DNA from: Lachnospiraceae bacterium
GTDB taxonomy: Bacteria; Bacillota; Clostridia; Lachnospirales; Lachnospiraceae
Length of the DNA stretch: 44,984 nucleotides
Direction of reading: 5' to 3'
Assembly: GCA_017521605.1 (NCBI GenBank)
Contig: JAFXCD010000019.1
Location: forward strand, 1-44,984
Of this stretch, positions 15,003 through 23,368 are shown in pieces. Numbering within the stretch: the first letter of the stretch is position 1; each line of letters starts with the position of its first letter. The position numbers were made by a program, and so were the translations under genes. The notes under the pieces are model-generated. The model made no database searches. It saw only the letters and a list, made by a program, of their open reading frames with translations, and was not told the DNA's origin.

Positions 15003-15806
15003 ATGAGAAAATATTATATGTTTTTCAAGCTTCGCTTTGCTACAGGAGTTCAGTATCGGTCTGTTACTTTTGCGGCTCTGACTACTCAGCTCATATGGGG
15101 ATTAATGGAATGTTTGCTTTATAAGGTGGTGGCGGAAGCTTATGGAGATGCCTTACCTATGGATTATAAGGCAATTGTTACTTATATCTGGTTAAAGGAA
15201 GCTTTGCTGGGATTATTTAATACATGGAATGCGGATAATGATATATTCGGTATGATTATGAATGGAGATGTGGCCTATGAGCTGTGTCGTCCTTTCTCTG
15301 TGTATTCCATGTGGTTTTCAAGAAACGTGGGTGCCAGAATGTCGGAAACCTTACTTCGGTGCGTACCGGTTCTTTTATGCGCTTGTCTGATGCCGGAACC
15401 TTACAGGATGAGTTTGCCGGTTAGTGGAGTGGCTTTTGTCTGGTTTCTTCTGACTGCGTTGTTAGGAATCGGTATTACTGTGGCCTTTTGTACATTGGTG
15501 TATATGCTTTGCTTTTTTACCATATCACCGAAGGGGTGGAAGATGGTGTTTACAGGTGCAGTGGATTTTTTGTCCGGTAATATTATACCCCTTCCCTTTT
15601 TCCCTGTATCGGTTCTGGCTGTAGTGAATCTGCTTCCCTTTGCTTATATGCAGAATGTTCCTTTTCGTATCTATTGCGGTGATATGGCAGGAAATGAAAT
15701 ACTGATAGCGGTTAGGGGACAGGTCATTTGGTTGGTTTTGTTGGTGGGAATAGGACAACTGTTGTGGAAAAAAGTCGAAAACAAAATTGTGGTACAAGGA
15801 GGGTGA
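15003..15806 (+). CDS. ABC-2 type exporter permease (DUF990-like), first subunit
   Basis: A 267-residue membrane protein with about six hydrophobic helices. The N-terminal RKYYMFFKLRFATGVQYRSVTFA amphipathic segment and LIWGLMECLLY helix match the ABC-2 DUF990 family. The motifs YIWLKEALLGLFNTW and GDVAYELCRPFSVYSMWFSRNVG are characteristic (the L-RP- motif also appears in its partner). The start at 15003 lies just after GTAGGAGGAGTT. Together with the next gene it should form the heterodimeric channel driven by the ATPase at 14170. Confidence 0.88.
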   Translation: MRKYYMFFKLRFATGVQYRSVTFAALTTQLIWGLMECLLYKVVAEAYGDALPMDYKAIVTYIWLKEALLGLFNTWNADNDIFGMIMNGDVAYELCRPFSVYSMWFSRNVGARMSETLLRCVPVLLCACLMPEPYRMSLPVSGVAFVWFLLTALLGIGITVAFCTLVYMLCFFTISPKGWKMVFTGAVDFLSGNIIPLPFFPVSVLAVVNLLPFAYMQNVPFRIYCGDMAGNEILIAVRGQVIWLVLLVGIGQLLWKKVENKIVVQGG

Positions 15807-15812
15807 TGGAAT

Positions 15813-16607
15813 ATGGGCATTAAGAAAGGTATAAGCTTGTACGGGAAATATGCTTCTATATGCGTGAGAAGTGCCATGCAGTATAAGTTATCGTTTGTAT
15901 TAATGATTCTTGCCAGATTTATCATTGCCTTCTGCGAATTTCTAGCCATAACCTTTTTGTTTTCGGGTTTGACGGAGTTGAAAGGCTATACCTATGGGGA
16001 TGTGTTATTGTGTTTTTCCCTGATACAGATGTCCTTTGTGTTTGCGGAGCTGTTTGGGAATGGTTTTCAGGTGTTTTCAGGTACTGTGAAGCGTGGCGAG
16101 TTTGATAGGATGTTACTGCGCCCCTGTAGTCTGATTCTACAGGTGATTGGAACGAAATTTGAAATTGGACGAACCGGTCCGTTAATTACTGCGATTATTA
16201 CTCTGGTCATAGGGGTTCGAAACAGTCAGGTACAATGGAGTATAGGAACTGCATTGACTTTGATAGTAATGCTGGTAGGTGGAACGCTTCTTTTTATGGG
16301 CTTGTTTTTGTTGGGAGCCAGCTTTTGTTTCTATACTATAGAGGATACCAGAGTATTGCATATATTGACTTATGGTGCTAAGGAACATGGAAAGTATCCT
16401 TTAGATGTATATGGAAAAGGAATTATGAGGTTTTGCACCTATATTATTCCCTATACCCTGATTCAATATTATCCGTTGCAATATTTACTGGGTAAAACCT
16501 CGCAGTGGCAATATGCCCTGTATCCTTTGGGTGTTGTAGTGTTTTTGTTAGTATGTTATGTAGTGTGGTCTGTGGGCGTCAGTAATTATACGTCCTGTGG
16601 GTCGTAG
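15813..16607 (+). CDS. ABC-2 type exporter permease (DUF990-like), second subunit
   Basis: A 264-residue membrane protein, paralogous in layout to the preceding permease: an N-terminal amphipathic part, about six helices, and the family motif GEFDRMLLRPCSLILQVIG. The start at 15813 has AAGGAGGGTG at proper spacing and lies 6 nt after the previous stop codon, indicating translational coupling. It ends 60 nt before a strong terminator, completing a three-gene exporter operon. No regulator is encoded in the operon. Confidence 0.88.
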   Translation: MGIKKGISLYGKYASICVRSAMQYKLSFVLMILARFIIAFCEFLAITFLFSGLTELKGYTYGDVLLCFSLIQMSFVFAELFGNGFQVFSGTVKRGEFDRMLLRPCSLILQVIGTKFEIGRTGPLITAIITLVIGVRNSQVQWSIGTALTLIVMLVGGTLLFMGLFLLGASFCFYTIEDTRVLHILTYGAKEHGKYPLDVYGKGIMRFCTYIIPYTLIQYYPLQYLLGKTSQWQYALYPLGVVVFLLVCYVVWSVGVSNYTSCGS

Positions 16608-16670
16608 ATAGCGGAAGTTTAAGGGGCTTCTGCCTATTGAGTAGCATATAAGTAGAAGGAGAAGTAAATA

Positions 16671-16716
16671 TCCCCGGTTTCAGGCAATTATTAAGCTTGA
16701 ACCGGGGAGTTTTTTA
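16671..16716 (+). terminator. Intrinsic terminator of the ABC exporter operon
   Basis: A GC-rich stem CCCCGGTT/AACCGGGG, extended by CAGGC/GCTTG, is followed by GTTTTTT. Confidence 0.9.
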
Positions 16717-16724
16717 CTGGTTGC

Positions 16725-16770
16725 TCACCGCCAAAATCCAGCCACTAGCGTGGCTGGATTTTGGCGGTGA
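16725..16770. repeat. Perfect 20-bp inverted repeat with 6-nt loop
   Basis: Positions 16725-16744 are the exact reverse complement of 16751-16770. No T tract follows on either strand, so it is not a standard terminator. It lies between convergent genes and abuts another hairpin. Confidence 0.9.
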
Positions 16771-16829
16771 CGCCCCGGGAAAAGTAAATACCTGCTACGC
16801 AGGTGCCTACTTTTCCTTTGCGGGCGTCA
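16768..16829. repeat. Interrupted hairpin overlapping the activase stop codon
   Basis: Three helices stack around two internal loops: TGACGCCC/GGGCGTCA (16768-16775 with 16822-16829), GAAAAGTA/TACTTTTC, and CCTGC/GCAGG. The stop codon of the minus-strand gene (16807-16809) is inside it. Confidence 0.75.
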
Positions 16830-19800
16830 TGTTTTTATTTGCAGTAGAAAGCATCAGTTTAATGCGATTCAGCTGATTTACTTCACTGGCACCGGGATCG
16901 TAGTCGATGGCTACGATATTGGACTGAGGGTAAGCCTTACGCAGGGATTTGATAACACCCTTACCTACCACGTGGTTAGGCAGGCAGGCAAAAGGCTGGG
17001 TGCAGACAATGTTGGGTACATTGTCATGGATTAATTCTATCATTTCACCGGTTAAGAACCAACCTTCACCGGTCTGGTTGCCCAGAGAAACGATGGGTTC
17101 TGCATATTTGGCAATCTCGTAAATAGATGCCGGAGCGGTAAAGTGTTTACTCTTTCGATAAGCTTTCTTGGCAGGTCCCTGTAAGAAGTGCTCCACAGCC
17201 CAGATGCCCATCTTACTTATGCGGGCAGTCTTCTTGGAGGTACCCAAATGCTCGCCCTTGTATACCTGGTTGTAGAAGCAGTAGAGGACGAAGCCTACCA
17301 GTTCAGGAACCACAGCTTCGGCACCTTCTGATTCTAATAAGTTCACCAGATAGTTATTACCGGCAGGGGAGAACTTCACAAGTATTTCTCCTACAATACC
17401 TACACGGGGTTTCTTAATATCCAAAGTTTCAATATTATCAAAATCCTTAATAATCTGTTTACACAGAGAAGGGAATTTAGCTAAGTTCACCTTCTTGGAG
17501 GTAATATACTCTGTAACAATCTTTAACCATTTCTGGTGCATGGCATTAACACTTCCCGGGACTGCTTCATAAGGACGCATGCGATATACACAACGCATAA
17601 AGATATCGCCAAATTGTCCTGCCAGACAGATTCTCAGGCCTAAGTCAGCATCCAGCTTGAAGCCGGGATTGGTTTCAATACCACCCAGATTCAGGGAAAT
17701 AACGGGAATCTGGGACATGCCGGCCTTTTCCAAGGCGCGGCGGATAAAGCCGATATAGTTGGTAGCTCTACATCCACCACCGGTTTGGGACATAATTAAA
17801 GCAGTTTTGTTTAAATCGTATTTACCGGAAAGCAGTGCTTCCATCAGCTGTCCCACTACCAAAAGAGAAGGATAGCAGGCATCATTGTTTACGTATTTCA
17901 GTCCAACATCCACAGAGTGCTTGTTGTCGTTGGTAAGTACCTCGAAGCGATAACCGCAAGCTTTCATGGCAGGTTGCAATAAATCGAAGTGGATAGGTGA
18001 CATCTGAGGACAGAGTATGGTGTATTCCTCACGCATCTTTTCTGTGAATACAACCTTATTAATGGCACTGGAACGGATTTCACGCTTTTTGCCGGCCTTT
18101 TCCTTTACCTTTAAGGCTGAAAGAAGAGAACGGATACGAATACGGGCAGCGCCCAAGTTGTTTACTTCGTCAATCTTTAAGCAGGTATATATTTTATCAG
18201 AGCCGGTGAGAATATCTGCCACCTGGTCAGTGGTTACGGCATCCAGACCGCAACCAAAGGAGTTTAACTGAATCAAATCTACGTTTTCCACAGTTTTCAC
18301 ATAGCTGGCAGCAGCATAAAGTCTGGAATGATACATCCACTGGTCGGATACAATCAAAGGACGCTCCGGACTTGCCAGATGAGAAATACTATCCTCAGTA
18401 AGTACAGCAATGTCGTAAGAGGTAATCATTTCAGGAATACCATGGTTGATTTCAGGATCAATATGGTAAGGACGACCGGCGAGAACAATGCCACGTTTAC
18501 CGGTTTCTTCTAAATATTTCAGAACCTCTTCACCCTTATCACGCATGTCCTGACGGGCACGAGTCTGTTCTTCCCAAGCTTTATGTACAGCAGCCTTAAT
18601 CTCTTCAGCAGGAATTTCTGTAAATTCCCGAATCAGGGCGTAGGAGATGGTTTCTTCATCTCTAAAGGACATAAACGGATTGCGTAAGCGAACCAGTCCA
18701 CTGGTGATTTCTTCCACATTGTTCTTGATATTTTCGGAATAGGAAGTAACAATGGGACAGTTGTAATGGTTATTAGCTTCTTCAAATTCATTTCTCTCAT
18801 AGAAAAGAGAAGGATAGAAGATAGTATCCACATTGTTACGTATCAGCCAGGTTACATGACCATGAGCCAGCTTGGCCGGGTAACATTCTGATTCACTGGG
18901 GATGGATTCAATACCCAGCTCGTAAATCTTACGATTGGAGTTAGGGGAAAGAATCACACGGAAGCCCAGTTCTGTCAGAAAGGTATGCCAGAAGGGATAG
19001 TTCTCGTACATATTCAGTACTCTGGGCACACCAATAATGCCTCGGGGAGCTTTGTCCTCAGGCAATGGCTCATAATCAAACATTCTCTTTAATTTATATT
19101 CAAATAAGTTAGGTACATTGTTGGCATTTTTCTGACCACCGATACCGCGTTCGCAACGGTTACCGGAAATGTACTGACGGCCACCGGAGAAACGATTGAT
19201 GGTTAAGCGGCAGTTGTTGGTACAGCCACGGCACTTTGCCATGCTGGTTTCAAACTGGAGCTCGTTGATTTTGTCAAAAGAGAGCATGGAGGTCTCATAG
19301 CCTTCAGTGAAGCGTTCTCTGGCAATCAACGCCGCACCAAAAGCACCCATTATACCGGCAATGTCCGGGCGTATGGCTTCGCAACCGGCAATCTTTTCAA
19401 AGCTTCGAAGGACTGCATCGTTGTAGAAGGTACCACCTTGCACTACAATTTCCTTACCCAGTTCAGAAGCATCGGAAACCTTGATAACCTTAAATAGGGC
19501 ATTCTTAATAACAGAATAAGCCAGACCGGCAGAAATATCGGAAACCTCAGCGCCTTCCTTTTGAGCCTGCTTTACCTTGGAATTCATAAATACAGTACAA
19601 CGGGTACCCAAATCTATGGGATGCTTGGCAAAAAGTGCCGCTGCCGCAAAGTCCTGTACCTGGAAATTCAAGGATTTTGCAAAGGTTTCAATAAAAGAAC
19701 CACAACCGGAGGAGCAAGCCTCGTTGAGCTGTACACTGTCTACAGTCTGGTTCTTGATTTTGATACATTTCATATCCTGGCCGCCAATGTCCAGAATACA

Positions 19801-21078
19801 GTCTACCTTAGGATTAAAGAAGGCAGCAGCATAGTAGTGAGCCACAGTTTCCACTTCACCATCATCCAAAAGGAAAGCAGCCTTCATTAAAGCTTCACCA
19901 TAACCGGTGGAACAGGAACGGACGATTTTTACACCCTCCGGCAGCAGGCTGTATATTTTCTTGATGGCACTGATAGCTGTAAGAAGAGGACTACCATCAT
20001 TATTGCTATAGAAAGAGTACAAAAGGGAACCATCTTCCCCAACCAAAGCTACCTTGGTGGTGGTAGAGCCCGCATCAATACCTAAATATGCATTGCCCTG
20101 ATACTGGGAAAGAATGCCGGTAGTAACCTTGTGCTTGGCATGGCGTGCCACGAAAGCAGCATATTCATCCTTGGAAGAAAAGAGAGGTTCCATACGCTCT
20201 ACTTCAAACTCCATCTTAATATCAGAGGAGAGCTTGTTTACCATTTCTTCCAAAGTATATTTTACGTCCTCTTTTGCATTCAGGGCGGAGCCGATTGCTG
20301 CAAAAAGGTGGGAATTGTCTGTATCAATAATATGTTCATCATCTAATTTCAGAGTACGGATAAAAGCAGCCTTTAACTGGTCTAAGAAATGTAAGGGACC
20401 GCCTAAAAATGCTACATGTCCGCGGATGGGTTTTCCACAGGCTAAACCACTGATGGTCTGATTTACAACAGCTTGGAAAATAGAAGCGGATAAATCCTCC
20501 TTGGTTGCACCATCATTAATGAGGGGCTGGATATCTGTCTTGGCAAATACACCACAACGTGCTGCAATGGTGTATAAGGATTGGTAATTCTTGGCATACT
20601 CATTAAGACCGGAAGCATCTGTCTGAATTAGGGAAGCCATCTGGTCGATAAAGGAACCGGTACCGCCTGCACAGATACCATTCATACGCTGTTCCACATT
20701 ACCACCTTCGAAATAGATGATTTTGGCGTCCTCACCGCCCAGTTCGATGGCTACATCTGTCTGAGGGGCTAATTCCTGTAAAGAAGTAGCAACGGCAATT
20801 ACTTCCTGAGTAAAAGGTACACCTAAGTGGTTGGCCAGGGTCAGACCGCCTGAACCGGTAATCATGGGACAGAGAGTAATATTGCTTAAGTTTTTGTATG
20901 CTTTTTGGAGTAATGCCGCAAGAGTTTCCCGGATATTGGCAAAATGTCTCTCATAATCTGAAAAGAGTATGTTGTGGGCATTATCCAAAATGGCTATTTT
21001 TACGGTAGTAGAACCAATATCGATACCCAGAGTATAGATTGGCTCCTTATTAATTTCATTGGTATTTGTTGTACTCAT
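16807..21078 (-). CDS. Giant acyl-CoA dehydratase activase-type protein (two BcrAD/BadFG ATPase domains plus DUF2229)
   Basis: The start chosen is ATG 21078 ([10 protein letters not shown]), preceded by AGAAAGGA; a frame open to 21114 would start too early. The 1423-residue protein holds two ASKHA-fold ATPase domains of the 2-hydroxyacyl-CoA dehydratase activator family. The first has GIDIGSTT (about 18-25), ELGGEDAK and Cys136/Cys175. The second has [10 protein letters not shown] (about 333), DIGGQDMK and Cys455/Cys494. In activators such as HgdC, two such cysteines per subunit ligate a bridging [4Fe-4S] cluster. A cysteine cluster follows (CRGCTNNC at 616-623 and C642), then the DUF2229 region (from about 680) and a C-terminal dehydratase-subunit-like region with [14 protein letters not shown]. 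Relatives in many Firmicutes have no assigned substrate. It is monocistronic with its own promoter. Confidence 0.88.
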   Translation of the reverse strand: MSTTNTNEINKEPIYTLGIDIGSTTVKIAILDNAHNILFSDYERHFANIRETLAALLQKAYKNLSNITLCPMITGSGGLTLANHLGVPFTQEVIAVATSLQELAPQTDVAIELGGEDAKIIYFEGGNVEQRMNGICAGGTGSFIDQMASLIQTDASGLNEYAKNYQSLYTIAARCGVFAKTDIQPLINDGATKEDLSASIFQAVVNQTISGLACGKPIRGHVAFLGGPLHFLDQLKAAFIRTLKLDDEHIIDTDNSHLFAAIGSALNAKEDVKYTLEEMVNKLSSDIKMEFEVERMEPLFSSKDEYAAFVARHAKHKVTTGILSQYQGNAYLGIDAGSTTTKVALVGEDGSLLYSFYSNNDGSPLLTAISAIKKIYSLLPEGVKIVRSCSTGYGEALMKAAFLLDDGEVETVAHYYAAAFFNPKVDCILDIGGQDMKCIKIKNQTVDSVQLNEACSSGCGSFIETFAKSLNFQVQDFAAAALFAKHPIDLGTRCTVFMNSKVKQAQKEGAEVSDISAGLAYSVIKNALFKVIKVSDASELGKEIVVQGGTFYNDAVLRSFEKIAGCEAIRPDIAGIMGAFGAALIARERFTEGYETSMLSFDKINELQFETSMAKCRGCTNNCRLTINRFSGGRQYISGNRCERGIGGQKNANNVPNLFEYKLKRMFDYEPLPEDKAPRGIIGVPRVLNMYENYPFWHTFLTELGFRVILSPNSNRKIYELGIESIPSESECYPAKLAHGHVTWLIRNNVDTIFYPSLFYERNEFEEANNHYNCPIVTSYSENIKNNVEEITSGLVRLRNPFMSFRDEETISYALIREFTEIPAEEIKAAVHKAWEEQTRARQDMRDKGEEVLKYLEETGKRGIVLAGRPYHIDPEINHGIPEMITSYDIAVLTEDSISHLASPERPLIVSDQWMYHSRLYAAASYVKTVENVDLIQLNSFGCGLDAVTTDQVADILTGSDKIYTCLKIDEVNNLGAARIRIRSLLSALKVKEKAGKKREIRSSAINKVVFTEKMREEYTILCPQMSPIHFDLLQPAMKACGYRFEVLTNDNKHSVDVGLKYVNNDACYPSLLVVGQLMEALLSGKYDLNKTALIMSQTGGGCRATNYIGFIRRALEKAGMSQIPVISLNLGGIETNPGFKLDADLGLRICLAGQFGDIFMRCVYRMRPYEAVPGSVNAMHQKWLKIVTEYITSKKVNLAKFPSLCKQIIKDFDNIETLDIKKPRVGIVGEILVKFSPAGNNYLVNLLESEGAEAVVPELVGFVLYCFYNQVYKGEHLGTSKKTARISKMGIWAVEHFLQGPAKKAYRKSKHFTAPASIYEIAKYAEPIVSLGNQTGEGWFLTGEMIELIHDNVPNIVCTQPFACLPNHVVGKGVIKSLRKAYPQSNIVAIDYDPGASEVNQLNRIKLMLSTANKNMTPAKEK

Positions 21079-21141
21079 GTATGTAAATCCTTTCTGAAAT
21101 AAGGGTACATCCACTAACGCTATTTTTGGACATACAAAAAA

Positions 21142-21170
21142 ATTATACGACAGAGTTCTAAAAAAAGCAA
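21142..21170 (-). promoter_or_regulatory. Promoter of the activase-type gene
   Basis: On the minus strand TTGCTT (21165-21170) and a perfect TATAAT (21142-21147) are 17 nt apart, 63 nt before the chosen start. Confidence 0.8.
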
Positions 21171-21245
21171 GAAAGGTAAAGAATTCTTAGGAATGAAATT
21201 TTTGTAAAGTTTCTATCAAAATTTATGAAAATCCCACAAGATTGG

Positions 21246-21274
21246 TTTACTTCTGGGAATAGTAATGGTATATT
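21246..21274 (+). promoter_or_regulatory. Promoter of the rhomboid-like gene
   Basis: TTTACT (21246-21251) and TATATT (21269-21274) are 17 nt apart, with TGG before the -10. The predicted transcript starts near 21281, which argues against the upstream GTG at 21286 as start codon. Confidence 0.55.
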
Positions 21275-21309
21275 TATTTCATTAAGTGGTGAAAGGTCTG
21301 GTTATTTAT

Positions 21310-22158
21310 ATGAGTAAGTTTGAGAAAAAATTCGGAAAGTATGCAATTAATAATTTATCATTAATGCTGATTATGTGTTATGCAGTGGGGTATCTTGTAC
21401 GGTTGATTAATCCCCAGTTTATATTGATGCTTACCCTGAATCCCTACGAAATTATGCATGGTCAGGTGTGGAGACTGTTTACCTGGATTATTGTACCGCC
21501 GGACAGTTTGGATGTCTTTACCTTTATTATGCTGTATTTTTATTATTCAGTAGGAACTGCATTGGAGCATACATGGGGGGCTTATCGGTACAATCTCTAT
21601 ATTTTTGGCGGATTTCTCTTTACTATAATAGCCAGCTTTTTGTCTATGGGAATGGTTTATTTAATGGAGGGAGGTACATTGCCGGCAGAACAGGCACAGG
21701 GATTTTTTGTGTATAGCAGTCTGCTGTTTAGTACCTATTATACAAATATGTCTATTTTGTTAGCTTTTGCGGCCACCTTTCCCAATGCCCAAATATTGTT
21801 TATGCTACTGATTCCCATTAAAATGAAGTGGCTGGGTATTGCTTATGGTGTGCTGCTTATGTTGGAGTTCATAGATGGAAACTTTGTTACACGATTTGCC
21901 ATCGGAGCCTCTTTGATAAACTTTGGTGTGTTCTGGATAATGAGCCATAACAAGATTCACATGACGCCCAAGCAGATGAAACACCGTCAGGAATTTAAGC
22001 GGGAAGTAAGGGTGAATTCCAAGATTACCAAGCATAAATGTGCTGTTTGTGGTAAAACAGATGAAATGGGAGGTGTAGAGTTTCGTTTCTGCTCCAAGTG
22101 TAATGGCAACTATGAATATTGTCAGGACCATCTGTTTACACATGAGCATGTGAAGTAA
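21310..22158 (+). CDS. Rhomboid-fold membrane protein with C-terminal zinc ribbon, probably not a protease
   Basis: A 282-residue protein. The start chosen is ATG 21310; a GTG at 21286 is possible but almost coincides with the predicted transcription start. It has about six hydrophobic helices with rhomboid-like landmarks: the GQVWRLFTWIIVPP entry, then YYSVGTALEHTWGAYRYNLYIFGG. The catalytic GxSG serine motif of active rhomboids is not found; the corresponding helix reads TNMSILLAFAATFP. After the membrane part comes a basic linker and a cysteine/histidine module beginning at Cys244: CAVC, FCSKC, YCQDHLFTHEH. It likely binds zinc. A membrane pseudoprotease or derlin-like chaperone or adaptor is the best reading. 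The next gene, a sigma-like protein, begins 14 nt later. Confidence 0.72.
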   Translation: MSKFEKKFGKYAINNLSLMLIMCYAVGYLVRLINPQFILMLTLNPYEIMHGQVWRLFTWIIVPPDSLDVFTFIMLYFYYSVGTALEHTWGAYRYNLYIFGGFLFTIIASFLSMGMVYLMEGGTLPAEQAQGFFVYSSLLFSTYYTNMSILLAFAATFPNAQILFMLLIPIKMKWLGIAYGVLLMLEFIDGNFVTRFAIGASLINFGVFWIMSHNKIHMTPKQMKHRQEFKREVRVNSKITKHKCAVCGKTDEMGGVEFRFCSKCNGNYEYCQDHLFTHEHVK

Positions 22159-22172
22159 AGAGAGGGAGTTAT

Positions 22173-22913
22173 ATGAATAAAGAAGTATTATTTGCGAGTA
22201 TCTTGGAAAAGGTAAGGAGCTTAGCAAAAGAGCAGGGAAACTGTGTCAGTGAGGAGCAGGTAAAGGATGCTTTTGCGTCACTTGATTTAAATAATGAGCA
22301 GCTCCAGATGGTATTTGATTATCTGGTAAAGCATAAAGTGGGCATTAATGAGCCTGTGAATGTGGATGATTATCTGACCGATGAGGAAAGAAATTATCTG
22401 CAGGATTATCTGGATGAACTGGCACAGCTACCGAAGGTCAGTGATGGGGAAAAGGAAGCCATCACCATATCTGCCATGGCAGGGGATTTGACGGCCCAGA
22501 ATAGGTTGACGGAAATATATCTGCCGGATGTGGTGGAAATTGCCAAGATTTATACCGGACAGGGTGTACTTTTGGAAGATTTAATTGGTGAAGGCAATGT
22601 GGCACTGGCTATGGGAAGTACTATGCTGGGGTGCTTGGAAAAGCCTAATGAAGCCCAAGGGATGCTGGTGAAAATGATGATGGATGCCATGGAGGATTAT
22701 ATAGCTGAGAACGCTTCCAATGAAAAGGCGGATTTAAAGGTGGTACAAAAGGTGAACAAGGTCATGGAGGCAGCGAAGGAATTGGCGGAAGAGTTCCGAA
22801 GAAAGGTAACTGTGGAAGAATTGGCAACAGAAACAAAAATGAGTCAGTCTGCTATCAGAGAGGCAATTAAATTCAGTGGCAACAATATTGAATACATAGA
22901 GGAAGAAGACTAA
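22173..22913 (+). CDS. Degenerate sigma-70-like protein without region 4
   Basis: A 246-residue protein resembling a housekeeping sigma factor in order but not in detail. Residues 1-60 look like region 1.1 (helical, EEQVKDAFASLDLNNEQLQMVFDYLVKH). Residues 65-150 resemble region 1.2/2 (DYLTDEERNYLQDYLDELAQLP, AGDLTAQNRLTEIYLPDVVEIAKIYTGQGVLLEDLIGEGNVAL, compare the L--VV-IA--Y---G---DLIQEGN core). The following basic and aromatic promoter-melting part is replaced by an acidic, methionine-rich stretch. Residues 195-240 look like region 3 (RRKVTVEELATETKMSQSAIREAI). Region 4, needed for -35 recognition, is absent. It may be an RNA-polymerase-binding regulator or a decoy. The start follows GAGGGAG, 14 nt after the rhomboid-like gene. 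Confidence 0.7.
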   Translation: MNKEVLFASILEKVRSLAKEQGNCVSEEQVKDAFASLDLNNEQLQMVFDYLVKHKVGINEPVNVDDYLTDEERNYLQDYLDELAQLPKVSDGEKEAITISAMAGDLTAQNRLTEIYLPDVVEIAKIYTGQGVLLEDLIGEGNVALAMGSTMLGCLEKPNEAQGMLVKMMMDAMEDYIAENASNEKADLKVVQKVNKVMEAAKELAEEFRRKVTVEELATETKMSQSAIREAIKFSGNNIEYIEEED

Positions 22914-22920
22914 GAAGAAC

Positions 22921-23352
22921 ATGATGAAACAACAGTATGAAGATTATAAATATATCATGATGGATACGGCTTTTTTGTATGTTGGGAGCAGGTACAGTTA
23001 TCAGGAGGTCTTGGAAAACGAAGAGATTCCGTTTAAATTCCGTACAATTGTGGAACGCTATCTGATACCGGAGATTGGTGGCGAAACCACGCTGGAAAGT
23101 GATTTGTATTATATGACGGAGAAAGATTTTACCTGTCGTACTTATATGCAGCTAAAGGCAAAGGTAAAGGTAAGTCGTTTGGTAACCAAGAAGGGCTTTC
23201 TGGGACTGGGAAAACCCAAAAGAGTATATGAAACCATGATGATTCCCCTGACACAGTTTGTGAAGCTGTCTAAAACAGAAAAAGAAAAAGATGGTATATT
23301 CATACAGGAGCTGTGTATTAATAAATTGTCATTAATGGCATTTACCGTTTAG
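22921..23352 (+). CDS. Conserved-looking hypothetical protein
   Basis: A 143-residue soluble protein that I do not recognise. It starts MMKQQYEDYKYIMMDTAFLYVG, contains a central stretch YYMTEKDFTCRTYMQLKAKVKVS, then a basic glycine-rich turn VTKKGFLGLGKPKRVYET, and ends in a hydrophobic strand. There is no signal peptide or membrane helix. The start at 22921 comes 7 nt after the stop of the sigma-like gene, and the next gene begins 16 nt after its end, so it is embedded in a tight four-gene group (rhomboid-like, sigma-like, this gene, M16 protease). Codon use matches the neighbours. A partner of the sigma-like protein is possible but is only inferred from position. Confidence 0.8.
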   Translation: MMKQQYEDYKYIMMDTAFLYVGSRYSYQEVLENEEIPFKFRTIVERYLIPEIGGETTLESDLYYMTEKDFTCRTYMQLKAKVKVSRLVTKKGFLGLGKPKRVYETMMIPLTQFVKLSKTEKEKDGIFIQELCINKLSLMAFTV

Positions 23353-23368
23353 TTAAGAGGAGAGAAGG

